Below, piece after piece: positions 36,608 through 45,208 of a DNA stretch of 64,000 nucleotides. Below the pieces are notes generated by a model, which did no database searches, was not told the DNA's origin, and worked only from the letters and a program-made list of their open reading frames with translations. The stretch's first letter is position 1; each line of letters starts with the position of its first letter. The stretch lies in contig NZ_PQMG01000007.1 in the NCBI RefSeq assembly GCF_008930665.1, forward strand, positions 59,481-123,480, in the 5' to 3' direction. This DNA is from Corynebacterium sp. 74A. Its GTDB lineage: Bacteria > Actinomycetota > Actinomycetes > Mycobacteriales > Mycobacteriaceae. A program made the position numbers and the translations under genes.

Positions 36608-37885
36608 GTGTATTCCCAGGACTGGATCGGTACCGCCCTTTCCGATACCGCCACGAAAGTGATGCTGCTCGGAGCCGGCGAACTGTGCAAGGAGGTGGCC
36701 ATCGCCTTCCAAAGGCTCGGGGTAGAAGTACACGCCGTGGACCGCTATGAAAACGCCCCCGCCCACCAAGTGGCCCACGCCGCCTATGTGCTCGATGTGC
36801 GCGATGGCGAGGCGCTCTACGAGCTCGTGAATAGGGTGCGCCCCGATTATCTCGTGCCCGAAACCGAGCAGGTGGATTCCACCACTCTCGAGCGTATTGA
36901 GGCCGAGGGTCTCTCGACCGTGGTGCCGTCTACTCACGCCACGAAGATGACGAATTCGCGGGAAACACTCAAACAGCTCGCCGCCTATGAGCTGGGGGTG
37001 CCTACCTGTCGTTTCGCCTTTGCTACTTCTCTTGAAGAGTTGAAACAGGCGGTACTCAACGTAGGACTGCCCTGTGTGGTGAAGCCCAATCAGGGCACTG
37101 CCGCCCGCGGCCAGACTCTGGTGCGGGACATGGCGGATGTGGAGCAGGCGTGGGCGAACGCGCTGGATGCCATCGATGGTGGCCCAGCGCAGGTGATCGC
37201 CGAGGAATTCGTGGATTTCGACTACGAGGTGACGATCCTCACCGTGCGCTCTAAGGACCCCTACTCGGATTCTGAGGCCACGTGGTTCTGTGAACCCATT
37301 GGCCATACCCGGTTGGGAGAAGTCGCAGAATTAGGCGGCATGAGTGCTGGACGCGCGAGCGATAACGCCGAATCGAGCGGTGATTTCCTCGAGAGTTGGC
37401 AGCCGGCCCCGATGTCGGAATCCACCCGTGATCTCGCGCGCTCTATCGCCGCCCGCATTACCAATGCGCTGTCGGGGCGCGGGGTATTTGGTGTCGAGCT
37501 CTTTGTTAAAGGCGACGATGTGTACTTCTCGGAGGTTGCGCCGCGGCCGCACGATACCGGAATGGTCACCATGGCTACGCAGCGTTTCTCGGAGTTCGAA
37601 TTGCATGCTCGGGCCGTGATGGGCTTTTTCGTCGATGTCACGCTCACCTCGCCTGGTGCTGCCGCGGTGATTAATGGTGCTGAGGATGGCCATGCCGTGC
37701 GCTATACCGGCATTTCTGAGGCCATGAGTATCCCGGAGGTGGATCTTCGTCTTTTTGGTAAAGCGGATAGCTATCCTGGGCGTCGCCTCGGGGTGGCGCT
37801 GGCCACCGCGGAAACGGTGGAGGAGGCGCGCACTCATGCACGCCGCGCCGCCAAGGCCGTCACCCCTATTACCGATGATGCCTAA
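36608..37885 (+). CDS. purT: formate-dependent phosphoribosylglycinamide formyltransferase (PurT)
   Basis: 425 residues of the ATP-grasp family. It makes formyl-GAR from formate and ATP in purine synthesis. VMLLGAGELCKEVAIAFQRLGVEV, LFGKADSYPGRRLGVALATAE, ESWQP, and GVFGVELFVKGDDVYFSEVAPRPHDTG are typical. Two oddities are seen. The usual SSSGKGQ triphosphate loop reads GTAARGQ (around residues 160-169), and the Gly after GEL is Cys27. I start at GTG 36608 behind AGAGG; TAGAAT at 36558-36563 is a likely -10. The GTG at 36590 is an alternative start. Confidence 0.9.
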   Translation: MYSQDWIGTALSDTATKVMLLGAGELCKEVAIAFQRLGVEVHAVDRYENAPAHQVAHAAYVLDVRDGEALYELVNRVRPDYLVPETEQVDSTTLERIEAEGLSTVVPSTHATKMTNSRETLKQLAAYELGVPTCRFAFATSLEELKQAVLNVGLPCVVKPNQGTAARGQTLVRDMADVEQAWANALDAIDGGPAQVIAEEFVDFDYEVTILTVRSKDPYSDSEATWFCEPIGHTRLGEVAELGGMSAGRASDNAESSGDFLESWQPAPMSESTRDLARSIAARITNALSGRGVFGVELFVKGDDVYFSEVAPRPHDTGMVTMATQRFSEFELHARAVMGFFVDVTLTSPGAAAVINGAEDGHAVRYTGISEAMSIPEVDLRLFGKADSYPGRRLGVALATAETVEEARTHARRAAKAVTPITDDA

Positions 37886-37947
37886 ACACCGCCCCTCGGG
37901 TGGGGTTCGGCTCTCGCCGCTACGGGAGGAACGCTGAACATAAGACT

Positions 37948-37978
37948 GCGGCCGCTTCCTGTGAGGGGAAGCGGCCGC
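37948..37978. terminator. strong hairpin between purT and the pilus operon
   Basis: A perfect 12-bp GC-rich stem, GCGGCCGCTTCC and its complement, with loop TGTGAGG. It lies between two convergent genes. The T-run is poor on both sides, so termination would rest on the stem alone. Confidence 0.6.
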
Positions 37979-38003
37979 GGTGCGAGTATCCGTTTATTCG
38001 CTC

Positions 38004-39332
38004 TTATTCAGAGCGTCCTCGGCGGGTGCTGAGCCAGGTACCGATGGCCACGAGGAGTGCACCAACGATCACGAGGCCGATCACGCTAGCACCCGTGCTG
38101 GCGAGCGGGCCGGAGCTGCCGCCGCTGCTTTGGGAGGATCCGCCGCCGCTACTACCGGGGGAATCCGTGCCAGGCTTACCGGTCGCCTGGGTAGTGGGCT
38201 CGTCAGTGTCACCGGGCATCTCAGGATCGGTGACTGGGGTCTGTACATCCGAGGTGGTGGGCGTGCAGTTCCCGACTTGGGTGGTGACGCGGTTCGTGGG
38301 GACACCCGGAGTGGTGAGGGGATCGAACTGCGGATATCCCTCGACGAGGACGTGCCCGCGGTTGTGAATCTTCTGGCCCGTGGCCTCGGCGGGGCCTGTA
38401 GCTTCGAAGGTCCATGAGACAGTGGTTTCAGGATTGCCGCTGCGGAGCTTGGCGAGCTTCTCCAGACCCTTGTCCTGGAGTTTCATGACCACCACACCGC
38501 CGGTGAGCACGACCGAGAAGTCTTCATCGGCATGTAAGGTGATGTTCTTACCATCCGGGCCGGGCTGCTGAATGCTTATCTTCGACTTCAGCTTGATGAA
38601 CTCCAGTTCTGGGGAGATCGGGTCGGCGATCTCGAAGCGGTGGATCACACCATTGTGATCGGGAGCCGGAGTGGTGGAGGAAATGCCATAGGTGATGGTG
38701 TCTCCAGCTTCGATACACGTTGCGGAGACATCCTTATTCGCCATGATGCGCTGGTCCTTGGCGTTAACTTCGACGCTATAGGTCCATTCGCTGCGGTTGT
38801 CGGGATTCGTCATCGGGATGGTGACGATAAAGGGGCTCACCAAAGAGAGGGAATTCTTTTGTGCAGCGCTCGGCAATTCCTGGACGAGGTAGGCGCCGAT
38901 GGGCAGTTCGCTGAAATGTGCCGCACCGTTGTCATCGGTGACTGCGGTGTAAGCTTGGCCCAAGCTTACGTCTCTCCCGCTGCCTTCGAAGTAATCAGCA
39001 ATGTTGCTTTTTCTGAGTTTGTACCAACCGGCGTTCGTCGTGAGGTCTATATCCACCTCGTCTATATCCATGACCCGTTGGATTTGGAATTGCAGGCCTG
39101 GGATCGGTTCCCTGCTGAGGTCCGCATCGGGGTTGGTGGGATCGCCGAATTGGGTGAGCGGATCGCCGAGCGCCTTGTGGATGGTGAGTTCGCCACGGGC
39201 GTAGGGATCGACAGAGGAGGGTCGCGGTGTGTCGGCGGCCCACGCTTGTGGTGCGCACATGACTACGAGAAGCAGTGCTCCGATGATCCAGCCGCAGATA
39301 CTGTGCAGGCGGTGTTGAGCAGTGGTGGGCAT
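38004..39332 (-). CDS. minor/base pilin of a sortase-assembled pilus (SpaB/SpaE-like)
   Basis: 442 residues. Sec signal peptide (LLLVVMCAPQAWAADT), then Ig-like pilin domains with ELTIHKALGDP and isopeptide-type strands, including an E-box-like AYLVQELPSA. WTYSVEVNAKDQ resembles a pilin motif. A Ser/Gly/Pro-rich wall-spanning stretch ends in LASTG (410-414), a hydrophobic helix and RRGRSE. LASTG lacks the usual Pro. Its size and its place after the sortase suggest the base subunit that links the fibre to the wall. It begins 4 bp after the sortase stop. Confidence 0.85.
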   Translation of the reverse strand: MPTTAQHRLHSICGWIIGALLLVVMCAPQAWAADTPRPSSVDPYARGELTIHKALGDPLTQFGDPTNPDADLSREPIPGLQFQIQRVMDIDEVDIDLTTNAGWYKLRKSNIADYFEGSGRDVSLGQAYTAVTDDNGAAHFSELPIGAYLVQELPSAAQKNSLSLVSPFIVTIPMTNPDNRSEWTYSVEVNAKDQRIMANKDVSATCIEAGDTITYGISSTTPAPDHNGVIHRFEIADPISPELEFIKLKSKISIQQPGPDGKNITLHADEDFSVVLTGGVVVMKLQDKGLEKLAKLRSGNPETTVSWTFEATGPAEATGQKIHNRGHVLVEGYPQFDPLTTPGVPTNRVTTQVGNCTPTTSDVQTPVTDPEMPGDTDEPTTQATGKPGTDSPGSSGGGSSQSSGGSSGPLASTGASVIGLVIVGALLVAIGTWLSTRRGRSE

Positions 39333-39336
39333 ACTC

Positions 39337-40233
39337 TTACTCTCCTTGTCCGGCGGCGCGCCGGCGCTGTTTCATGATCCACACAAACATTGCGATGAGC
39401 ACGGCCACGATGATTGCCACGACCAGCGACATCCACCATTGCCACGGTGTGTAGGTCTTGTCCAATGTTTGGCTGGCTTCTTCATCGTCCAACGGTGCCC
39501 GTTGACCGGTTACCAGCAACCTATGGGAGTTCACTCCGTAGGGTGTGCAGGTGATGAGGGTGATCTTATCGGCGCCAATTTCTGGCTTGAGGAGATCGGT
39601 TTCGTCTGGAAGAACGACGTTAATATCGCTCACCACATACTTCATTTTCTGGCCGGAGACGCTGAGATAAATACCGTCGCCCTTTTCCACGTCGGTGAGG
39701 TTATCCCACAGTGTTGCGTGGGAAAGGCCGGTGTGACCGGTGAGTACGGTGTGCGTGGATTCTCCGCCTACGGGGAGGGAACTGCCATAGAGGTGCCCGA
39801 TACCACGATTGAGTGTTTCCTCATCGGTTCCGTGGTAGATCGGGAGGTCGGATTCAATCTTCGGGATGACGATACGCCCCATGACATCGGCGAGGTCGAG
39901 CTGCTTCAAATACTCTTGGTATTGAGAATTCGACTTGTCGACTCGCGCGAGCCACGGATCGAGCACTGGGCCGTTTGCGTGTTGCTCGTTCCACTCGTGT
40001 GCTCGACGAATGGCGTCGTCCCGTTCTTCTTGGGTGGTGTTATCCACAATCGACCGAGAGTAGGCCTGTGCTGCTGAGCTCTGCTGTGAGTTCGCCAGAT
40101 ACGTGGCCACCACTGGGTAGCTGAGGATTGCCAGCCCAAGAAGGATAATGATCAGAGGAACGAGGCGGCGCCGGAGCGACCCCGCACGTGCCTGTGTCGG
40201 CCTCGGCGCGTCCGAATTCACGGTAGTAGTCAC
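39337..40233 (-). CDS. class C (pilin-polymerising) sortase
   Basis: 298 residues, with an N-terminal transmembrane helix (~23-46), the sortase barrel and a C-terminal helix (WMSLVVAIIVAVLIAMFVW). Catalytic residues seen: His167 in LTGHTGLSHATLW, Cys229 in LITCTPYGVNSHRLL and Arg238. The lid motif Asp92-Pro93-Trp94 is that of class C enzymes. It joins pilin subunits through the pilin-motif lysine. The GTG start has AAGGAGG directly upstream. It sits between the backbone and base pilin genes. Confidence 0.95.
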   Translation of the reverse strand: MTTTVNSDAPRPTQARAGSLRRRLVPLIIILLGLAILSYPVVATYLANSQQSSAAQAYSRSIVDNTTQEERDDAIRRAHEWNEQHANGPVLDPWLARVDKSNSQYQEYLKQLDLADVMGRIVIPKIESDLPIYHGTDEETLNRGIGHLYGSSLPVGGESTHTVLTGHTGLSHATLWDNLTDVEKGDGIYLSVSGQKMKYVVSDINVVLPDETDLLKPEIGADKITLITCTPYGVNSHRLLVTGQRAPLDDEEASQTLDKTYTPWQWWMSLVVAIIVAVLIAMFVWIMKQRRRAAGQGE

Positions 40234-40358
40234 GGCGCCTCCTTAATACTTAACTAGTTATTGGTACAGGGCTATGAAATTAGGAATTTCTAGGTTTAGG
40301 TGGGGTCTGTTTAGTCTCTGACCCCGAAAGAGATGTCAGCCCTTGTGGCTAGCTCCTA

Positions 40359-41846
40359 TTAGGAAGCAGCGTTCTGGCGACGGTTGGAGTAGAAGGCGTA
40401 AGCGCCGCCACCCACGATCAGCACGCCACCGAGAACCAGCAGCATGGTCACACCGCGACCACCGGTGAGCGGAAGGTCGAAGCCAGCGTTGGACTCGACG
40501 TTCTCGATGTTGACGGTGGTGAGGTCGATGGTCTCGTCTTGGCCCTTCTCGACTGTGAAGTACACCGGCTCAGGGAGCAGCTCGTAGCCTTCGCCGGCGG
40601 CGGTCTCCACGAGGCAGTAGCCGGTCGGGTCGGTTTCCTTAGCCTCGCCGTTCACGTAGTCGTTCACGTGCAGGCCCTTGATAGTGGTGCCTGCAGCCTG
40701 TACCTCGATGTCCGAGCTGACCTTATTCTCTTCGACGATTTCGTCAGCGGAATCACAGGTGTAGAGGTCGAAGGTTGCAGAAATACCCTGACCATCGGTG
40801 TTGGTCTTGTTGATCTTCACGTTACCGAAGTAGGTCTCCGGCTGATCCTCCTCCGGAATCTCAACCTCGGTGCCCGGATCATCGTCACCGGTAGAGGTAG
40901 TGATCGAGGCGTTGTTCTTGATCGGAGCGGTCTCGTTATCGCCGTTAGCCTTGACCGTGAAGTCAATCTGTGCCTGCACCTTGCGCTCGTCACCTTTCTT
41001 GGCAACAACCTTCGCGATGCCGGCCTTGGTCAGGTTGATCGCAACCTCACCAGGGGTGTTGGTGTCGACAGTGTAATCCTCATCCTTATTAAGTACGGTG
41101 TCGGCACCGACGGAGACCTGCTTAACATCAGGATTCTCCAAACGGGCGGAGGGATACTTATCGGTCAGGGTGATCTTGGCGAACTCGGAACCGGAAGGAA
41201 CCTTGGCAGCGACATCATAGGTGATGATGCCGCCTTCCTTAATAGCGTTGGCGTCGGTCACGGACTTGGTGACGACGTCTTCCTGCTTCTTGTTCTTCGG
41301 GTAGACGTGTACCTCGCGCAGGAAGCCCTGACGGTTATCCGGATCGGTCAGCGGCATAGCCACGTAGAAGGGCTCGGCTTGGGTGGCCTCGTAGCCGGCC
41401 GGTGCAGCGGTCTCAGTGACGCGATAGAGGCCGATCTCTGCAATTTCGAACACAGCCTGACCATCAGCAGTGGTCTTGCTGACAGCGTCGGAGAAACCTG
41501 GGGCCTCTTCGGTGCCCTTAGCGATCTTCTCGGCCTTCTTCTGGCCCTCGTTGGTGGTCAGATCAACGCCGGTGACCTTCTCTACCTTGAAGGTTGCGCC
41601 ATCGAGCGGCTGGCCGAGGGAACTGTCGTCGATCTTAGTGCCGTTACCGGCATCGCCGGGGTTGGAGTTTTCGTACTTGTGAACGTGGAGCTTCATGCCC
41701 TCGTTCTCAGCGGCTTCCATGGTGTCACAGATGACGCCGTTACACTCGTCAGCAGGATCTTCTTGTGCGGCGGCGATACCAGCGGAGCCCAAAACGAGCA
41801 CACCGGAGGCTGCGACAGCGAAGGCGCTGCGTGCAAACTTATTCAT
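40359..41846 (-). CDS. major (backbone) pilin of a sortase-assembled pilus (SpaA/SpaD/SpaH-like)
   Basis: 495 residues. Signal peptide cleaved near AAAQED. The pilin motif REVHVYPK places the polymerising lysine at 184. Collagen-binding-B-like domains follow, with the E-box in YCLVETAAGEGYELL. The sorting signal is LPLTG at 458-462, a hydrophobic helix and RRQNAAS. Two Cys pairs could form disulfides. AAGGA precedes the ATG. A 257-bp gap upstream suggests its own promoter, which fits the high copy number of a backbone subunit. Confidence 0.93.
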   Translation of the reverse strand: MNKFARSAFAVAASGVLVLGSAGIAAAQEDPADECNGVICDTMEAAENEGMKLHVHKYENSNPGDAGNGTKIDDSSLGQPLDGATFKVEKVTGVDLTTNEGQKKAEKIAKGTEEAPGFSDAVSKTTADGQAVFEIAEIGLYRVTETAAPAGYEATQAEPFYVAMPLTDPDNRQGFLREVHVYPKNKKQEDVVTKSVTDANAIKEGGIITYDVAAKVPSGSEFAKITLTDKYPSARLENPDVKQVSVGADTVLNKDEDYTVDTNTPGEVAINLTKAGIAKVVAKKGDERKVQAQIDFTVKANGDNETAPIKNNASITTSTGDDDPGTEVEIPEEDQPETYFGNVKINKTNTDGQGISATFDLYTCDSADEIVEENKVSSDIEVQAAGTTIKGLHVNDYVNGEAKETDPTGYCLVETAAGEGYELLPEPVYFTVEKGQDETIDLTTVNIENVESNAGFDLPLTGGRGVTMLLVLGGVLIVGGGAYAFYSNRRQNAAS

Positions 41847-42103
41847 AAATATTCCTTCGAAAGTTGGAGATAGTACTAGGCGCTACCGGCTGTAAACACC
41901 TAGTATTTTGGCGATGGGTGGCCCCGCCGAAGAATCCCGACGGGATGGTTCCAGCTGTTCCCCACGGCCACGAGGTGAATGTAGGGATACAGGCAAGGCG
42001 GTGCCCCTTATCATTCGCTATTGCACCGAGGGCGGTCGATTCCCATTGTCACTCCTTAGTTAATCAAGCTAATTGTGTTGCCACTGCGATTAGTAGCTGC
42101 GTT

Positions 42104-43630
42104 CTAGGTTGTGCGGCGAAGAGCTAGGCTTCCACCGAGAGTGAGAGCTGCGCCTGCAAGAAGCAATAGCCATACTCCTTTGCCACCGGTAAGTGGCATG
42201 TTTCCCGTCAAGATCGGCAGGGTGAACATCCACGCATCATTGGTATCGGTGACCGAACTAATTGGGTCTCCATTTACCATTTGGCCCTTCGGCACATTAA
42301 AGCTAGCCATCACTGTCGCGCGGTTAGCGTGATACTGCCCCGGTTCTGCGGCGAGTGACTGGGATGTCCACGTACAGGTGAGGACATCGTTCGGAGCCAA
42401 AGGCCGGTTGGGCACAATGCGGACCGTATTCTCTTGTTTTTCTACTTGTGCGCCGCGATTACATTCGAGCCCTTCAGGCACAATTTTTCCGTTGGGCGTT
42501 GTTGTATCCGGGTCCAATTGCGCATCAGCAATGGTGAACTTTTCCAGCGGAGCAGTTCCGTCATTGCGGATGTCGTAGCGAATAGTTGTGTCGCCGCCGC
42601 CAGTCGTGGTGGCTGCGTCTTCGCGGGTGTCTGCATTTTCACCGTTGAGGAACTTCCCTATCGCGACGCTGGGAATGGAGAGACCAACGCAGGCTTCGGC
42701 GTTATGGTCGCGGTCCAACTCCACTCGGTTAGTCAGTCCACCAGCTGGGCATTCTAAGTTGCCCTTCAGGTCATTGACATTGTCCACACGGTAGGTCACA
42801 TTGACCTTGGCCGAGCGCGTCTGCTTCGCGGGGACGTTCTTCATGGCGCTCTTCGGCAGAACCCACGCAGCTCCGTCTTTATTGAGTTCAATAGGCTTCT
42901 TGATCAAGGAGTTATCCGCATTGTCGGGATGATCCACCTCTACCTTAAGGATACGAAGCCCCTGCGGTGCGGCGGGGACTTCCCGAATGCTGTCGGGCGT
43001 TCCCTCCGCGGTGCCGTCATTTTTCACATCTACTTGGTATTCGGCTTTAAATTCTTGGCCGTCACCGGTGATCACTCGAGGTTCGGCGCTTGCCGATTTA
43101 GCGATACTCAGCTCAGGGTCACCGAGAGTGTTATGAACTGTGCAGTCGACGATATCCTTTTCCTTCAGCCCGCTAATGCTAAAGCTATTGTTGGACACGT
43201 CGGACGTCACCACGCGGCCAGAGCCACTGCCATAGCTGACGGGGACGTTGGCGCCGGCGTTGATCACTTTGCAGGTAGCAACAGCTTTCTTGTTACCGGA
43301 GACATCTTGGGGGCGCAGCTTATAGGAAGAGCCCTCATCCAGGATCTCTTGGATCGTGATGGTGGCCGTTCCGTTTTTGGCGACTGGGTATTTGAACTCG
43401 GTCATACCGTCATTACCGGTAGACTGCTGCACGTTGTGCTGTTCCCTGTCGTTAACAAGGGCACGGTCCGCACGGAAGGTGAAACCGCCGGTATCGGCTT
43501 GATTATCAACCTTGCCATTGGCATCAACGATCTTCTTGTGCACGTTGATGGTTCCGACACAACCGGAGGTGAGTTCGTCTAGATCCTCAGTCAACTCGCG
43601 ATAATCACTCTCCACCACACGGTCAGTCAA
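42104..43630 (-). CDS. pilus tip adhesin, C-terminal fragment with sorting signal
   Basis: 508 residues from the first usable start (TTG 43630), but the frame is open ~140 bp further upstream to the frameshift. TSGCVGTINVHKKIVD resembles the region just after the vWA domain in known tip pilins. Ig-like repeats with NGTATITIQE and DUF11-like TIRYDIRNDGTAPLEKF follow. The sorting signal MPLTG sits 30 residues from the end, then hydrophobic helix and RRTT. It has no signal peptide of its own. Confidence 0.82.
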   Translation of the reverse strand: MTDRVVESDYRELTEDLDELTSGCVGTINVHKKIVDANGKVDNQADTGGFTFRADRALVNDREQHNVQQSTGNDGMTEFKYPVAKNGTATITIQEILDEGSSYKLRPQDVSGNKKAVATCKVINAGANVPVSYGSGSGRVVTSDVSNNSFSISGLKEKDIVDCTVHNTLGDPELSIAKSASAEPRVITGDGQEFKAEYQVDVKNDGTAEGTPDSIREVPAAPQGLRILKVEVDHPDNADNSLIKKPIELNKDGAAWVLPKSAMKNVPAKQTRSAKVNVTYRVDNVNDLKGNLECPAGGLTNRVELDRDHNAEACVGLSIPSVAIGKFLNGENADTREDAATTTGGGDTTIRYDIRNDGTAPLEKFTIADAQLDPDTTTPNGKIVPEGLECNRGAQVEKQENTVRIVPNRPLAPNDVLTCTWTSQSLAAEPGQYHANRATVMASFNVPKGQMVNGDPISSVTDTNDAWMFTLPILTGNMPLTGGKGVWLLLLAGAALTLGGSLALRRTT

Positions 43631-43749
43631 GCGCTCTAGATATTTGGTCGTACTCTTAAATACCCACGTGACATAAAGAGGTGCGCGATGGGCATCACCA
43701 AAACCAGTTCGGCTCCCAACTTGGCCTTGAACCTTGCTCCACTCGACCG

Positions 43750-44808
43750 CTACGAGCTGATCTTCTTTCTGCTTTTCACCGCGCCACGAGTGCCACGTTC
43801 AAAGCCAGGCGGGGGATTTTCCGCATCTCGGAAGTAGGTGTCTAGTTTATAAGGGCTTTCAGACCAGTATACGGCGTTTCCGTCGGTGACGGCGTTACCC
43901 ATTTTCAGAGCCACGAGGCGGGTACCCTGAGCGCGCAGCTGGTCAGCATAGGTAAAGGAGTCATAGACGCGATGGCTGTAGACTCCTGCCCGTTTGCCAG
44001 CATCACTACCGCTTTCGATGGCCCCATCACCAATGAGAATGATTTGGTCATAGCCCGTACCGAGGGCACTCTTAAGGGCTAGATCGTAGTTTGAGGCACT
44101 GTCAACCTCTTGCAGGGGCCATTCACTGCCGAGGTTATCGATAAACGAATTGAATTCGGCTACACCAGCGTCATTCAGCTCCCGCGGCGCGAACCCTCTT
44201 CCAGATATGGCGGGTGATTTGGTAGCGAAGGGACGCACACCCACTTCCGTGCCGGTACCTGCGAGATTGTCTCGCACAGCTCTAAGTGCCTCCTGATATT
44301 CGCTCACATGGTCGCGTGTCGAACCGGAGACATCGACAAGAATGCCGACTCTCTGGCCACACAGCTTCTGATAGGGATCACCTGCCGCACGCGGCTTGCG
44401 GTTCAGGGTCCTCAGGGGTGGCATATCAACGGGCTCATCCTCAGAGTCAGCTTCATCCTCGACGGCGTCCGTTTCTTTCGACGTGGTCTCTACAGTTTCC
44501 TCGTCGCTTGTGGATCCCTCTTCTACTCGCGTCTCCTTGGGCTTAGTTTGAGGAGCTTGGGAGGTAGTGGAGGGTGCCTTAGTCACGGAAGGAGCGGGCG
44601 CAGGTGAGCTACTGGGCTTTGTTTCTTGAGCCGAATCAGAGTTGTCACTCTCGGTCTCCGAGGCCGTTGCTATGGAGGTATCTTCAATATCCTCAGCATA
44701 AGCTGCAGTACCGGCACCATACGTAACTACGCCGACCACAAGCATGAGCACCATGAGTACCGCCATGGCGCTCATGAGCCGCTGCCTGGAGGGTTGTGAA
44801 GGATTCAA
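43750..44808 (-). CDS. pilus tip adhesin, N-terminal fragment with vWA domain
   Basis: 352 residues as read. Signal peptide (VLMVLMLVVGVVTYGAGTAAYA), Ser/Thr/Glu/Pro-rich linker to ~residue 145, then a von Willebrand A domain with MIDAS DVSGS (159-163) and IILIGDGAIESG. The frame ends in an aberrant RGAVKSRKKISS tail created by the frameshift. The start is TTG, with GAGGT 9 bp upstream; Met12 is an alternative. As read, it would be secreted but not anchored. Confidence 0.85.
   Translation of the reverse strand: MNPSQPSRQRLMSAMAVLMVLMLVVGVVTYGAGTAAYAEDIEDTSIATASETESDNSDSAQETKPSSSPAPAPSVTKAPSTTSQAPQTKPKETRVEEGSTSDEETVETTSKETDAVEDEADSEDEPVDMPPLRTLNRKPRAAGDPYQKLCGQRVGILVDVSGSTRDHVSEYQEALRAVRDNLAGTGTEVGVRPFATKSPAISGRGFAPRELNDAGVAEFNSFIDNLGSEWPLQEVDSASNYDLALKSALGTGYDQIILIGDGAIESGSDAGKRAGVYSHRVYDSFTYADQLRAQGTRLVALKMGNAVTDGNAVYWSESPYKLDTYFRDAENPPPGFERGTRGAVKSRKKISS
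43773..43776 (-). other. frameshift site (A4 run on the coding strand)
   Basis: TTTT on the plus strand. One extra base here joins the vWA frame to the downstream frame with no stop for the remaining ~560 codons. Any one-base deletion between about 43776 and 43803 would give the same result, but the homopolymer is the simplest place. Confidence 0.7.
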
Positions 44809-45163
44809 TTTATTGACCTCGGAAAGCTAGAGGATTAACACGAAAAAGCACCAAGAATGAAACATCCTTGGGTGAACTAAGAGTTCCTGCAGTTCGTAGC
44901 TGTAATAATCAGCGTTGGCACTCATGCTATAGCACCCAAGACGAAGCCACAAGATAGAAAATTTATCTTTCTTTAAGGTATAGCGACGGCGTATCTACTG
45001 GGTAGATCGTGCAGGCGCGCGGTTTCGTTTCATGTTGCTGACAAGTTTCTTAAGAGCCTGCTAACAAAACACTACACATAGGACTATCACCTGCATCTTT
45101 TCAGCCATAGGAGCTTTCGGAGCATATAAGATCCACTCCCCCGTCCCACTTTAGGCAGCACAA
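44809..45163. promoter_or_regulatory. AT-rich upstream region of the pilus operon
   Basis: 355 bp without a supported gene, clearly richer in A and T than the surroundings. It should hold the promoter of the tip gene. CCAAG-n11-CTTGG occurs near 44850-44872 as a possible operator. Nothing else can be assigned. Confidence 0.4.
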
Positions 45164-45195
45164 AGCCTCCCCCCGTTTGGGGACGGGAGGAGGCT
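45164..45195 (-). terminator. terminator after purA
   Basis: AGCCTCCCCCCGT and ACGGGAGGAGGCT form a 13-bp stem with one mismatch and a 6-base loop, 13 bp beyond the purA stop. On the minus strand a short TTT follows. Confidence 0.7.
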
Positions 45196-45208
45196 GCTTA
45201 GGCTAATT

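Larger units (their letters stand above)
42104..44808 (-). pseudogene. pilus tip adhesin (SpaC/SpaF-like), split by a one-base frameshift
   Basis: The two open frames at 43750-44808 and 42104-43630 belong to one gene. After the vWA part, frame 1 closes at a TAG shortly after GTGAAAAGC. Restoring one A to that A4 run makes the reading continue as VKKQKEDQLVAVEWSKVQ and on, without a stop, into the second frame: 901 residues ending in a sorting signal. The joined product has signal peptide, acidic linker, vWA domain, repeated Ig-like/DUF11-type domains and MPLTG. The cause is either true inactivation, phase variation or a sequencing error. Confidence 0.85.

Noticed and set aside
45164..45195. 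6C-type small RNA because of the CCCCCC run
   Set aside because: The C-run lies in the stem of one terminator hairpin, not in the loops of two hairpins as in that RNA family.
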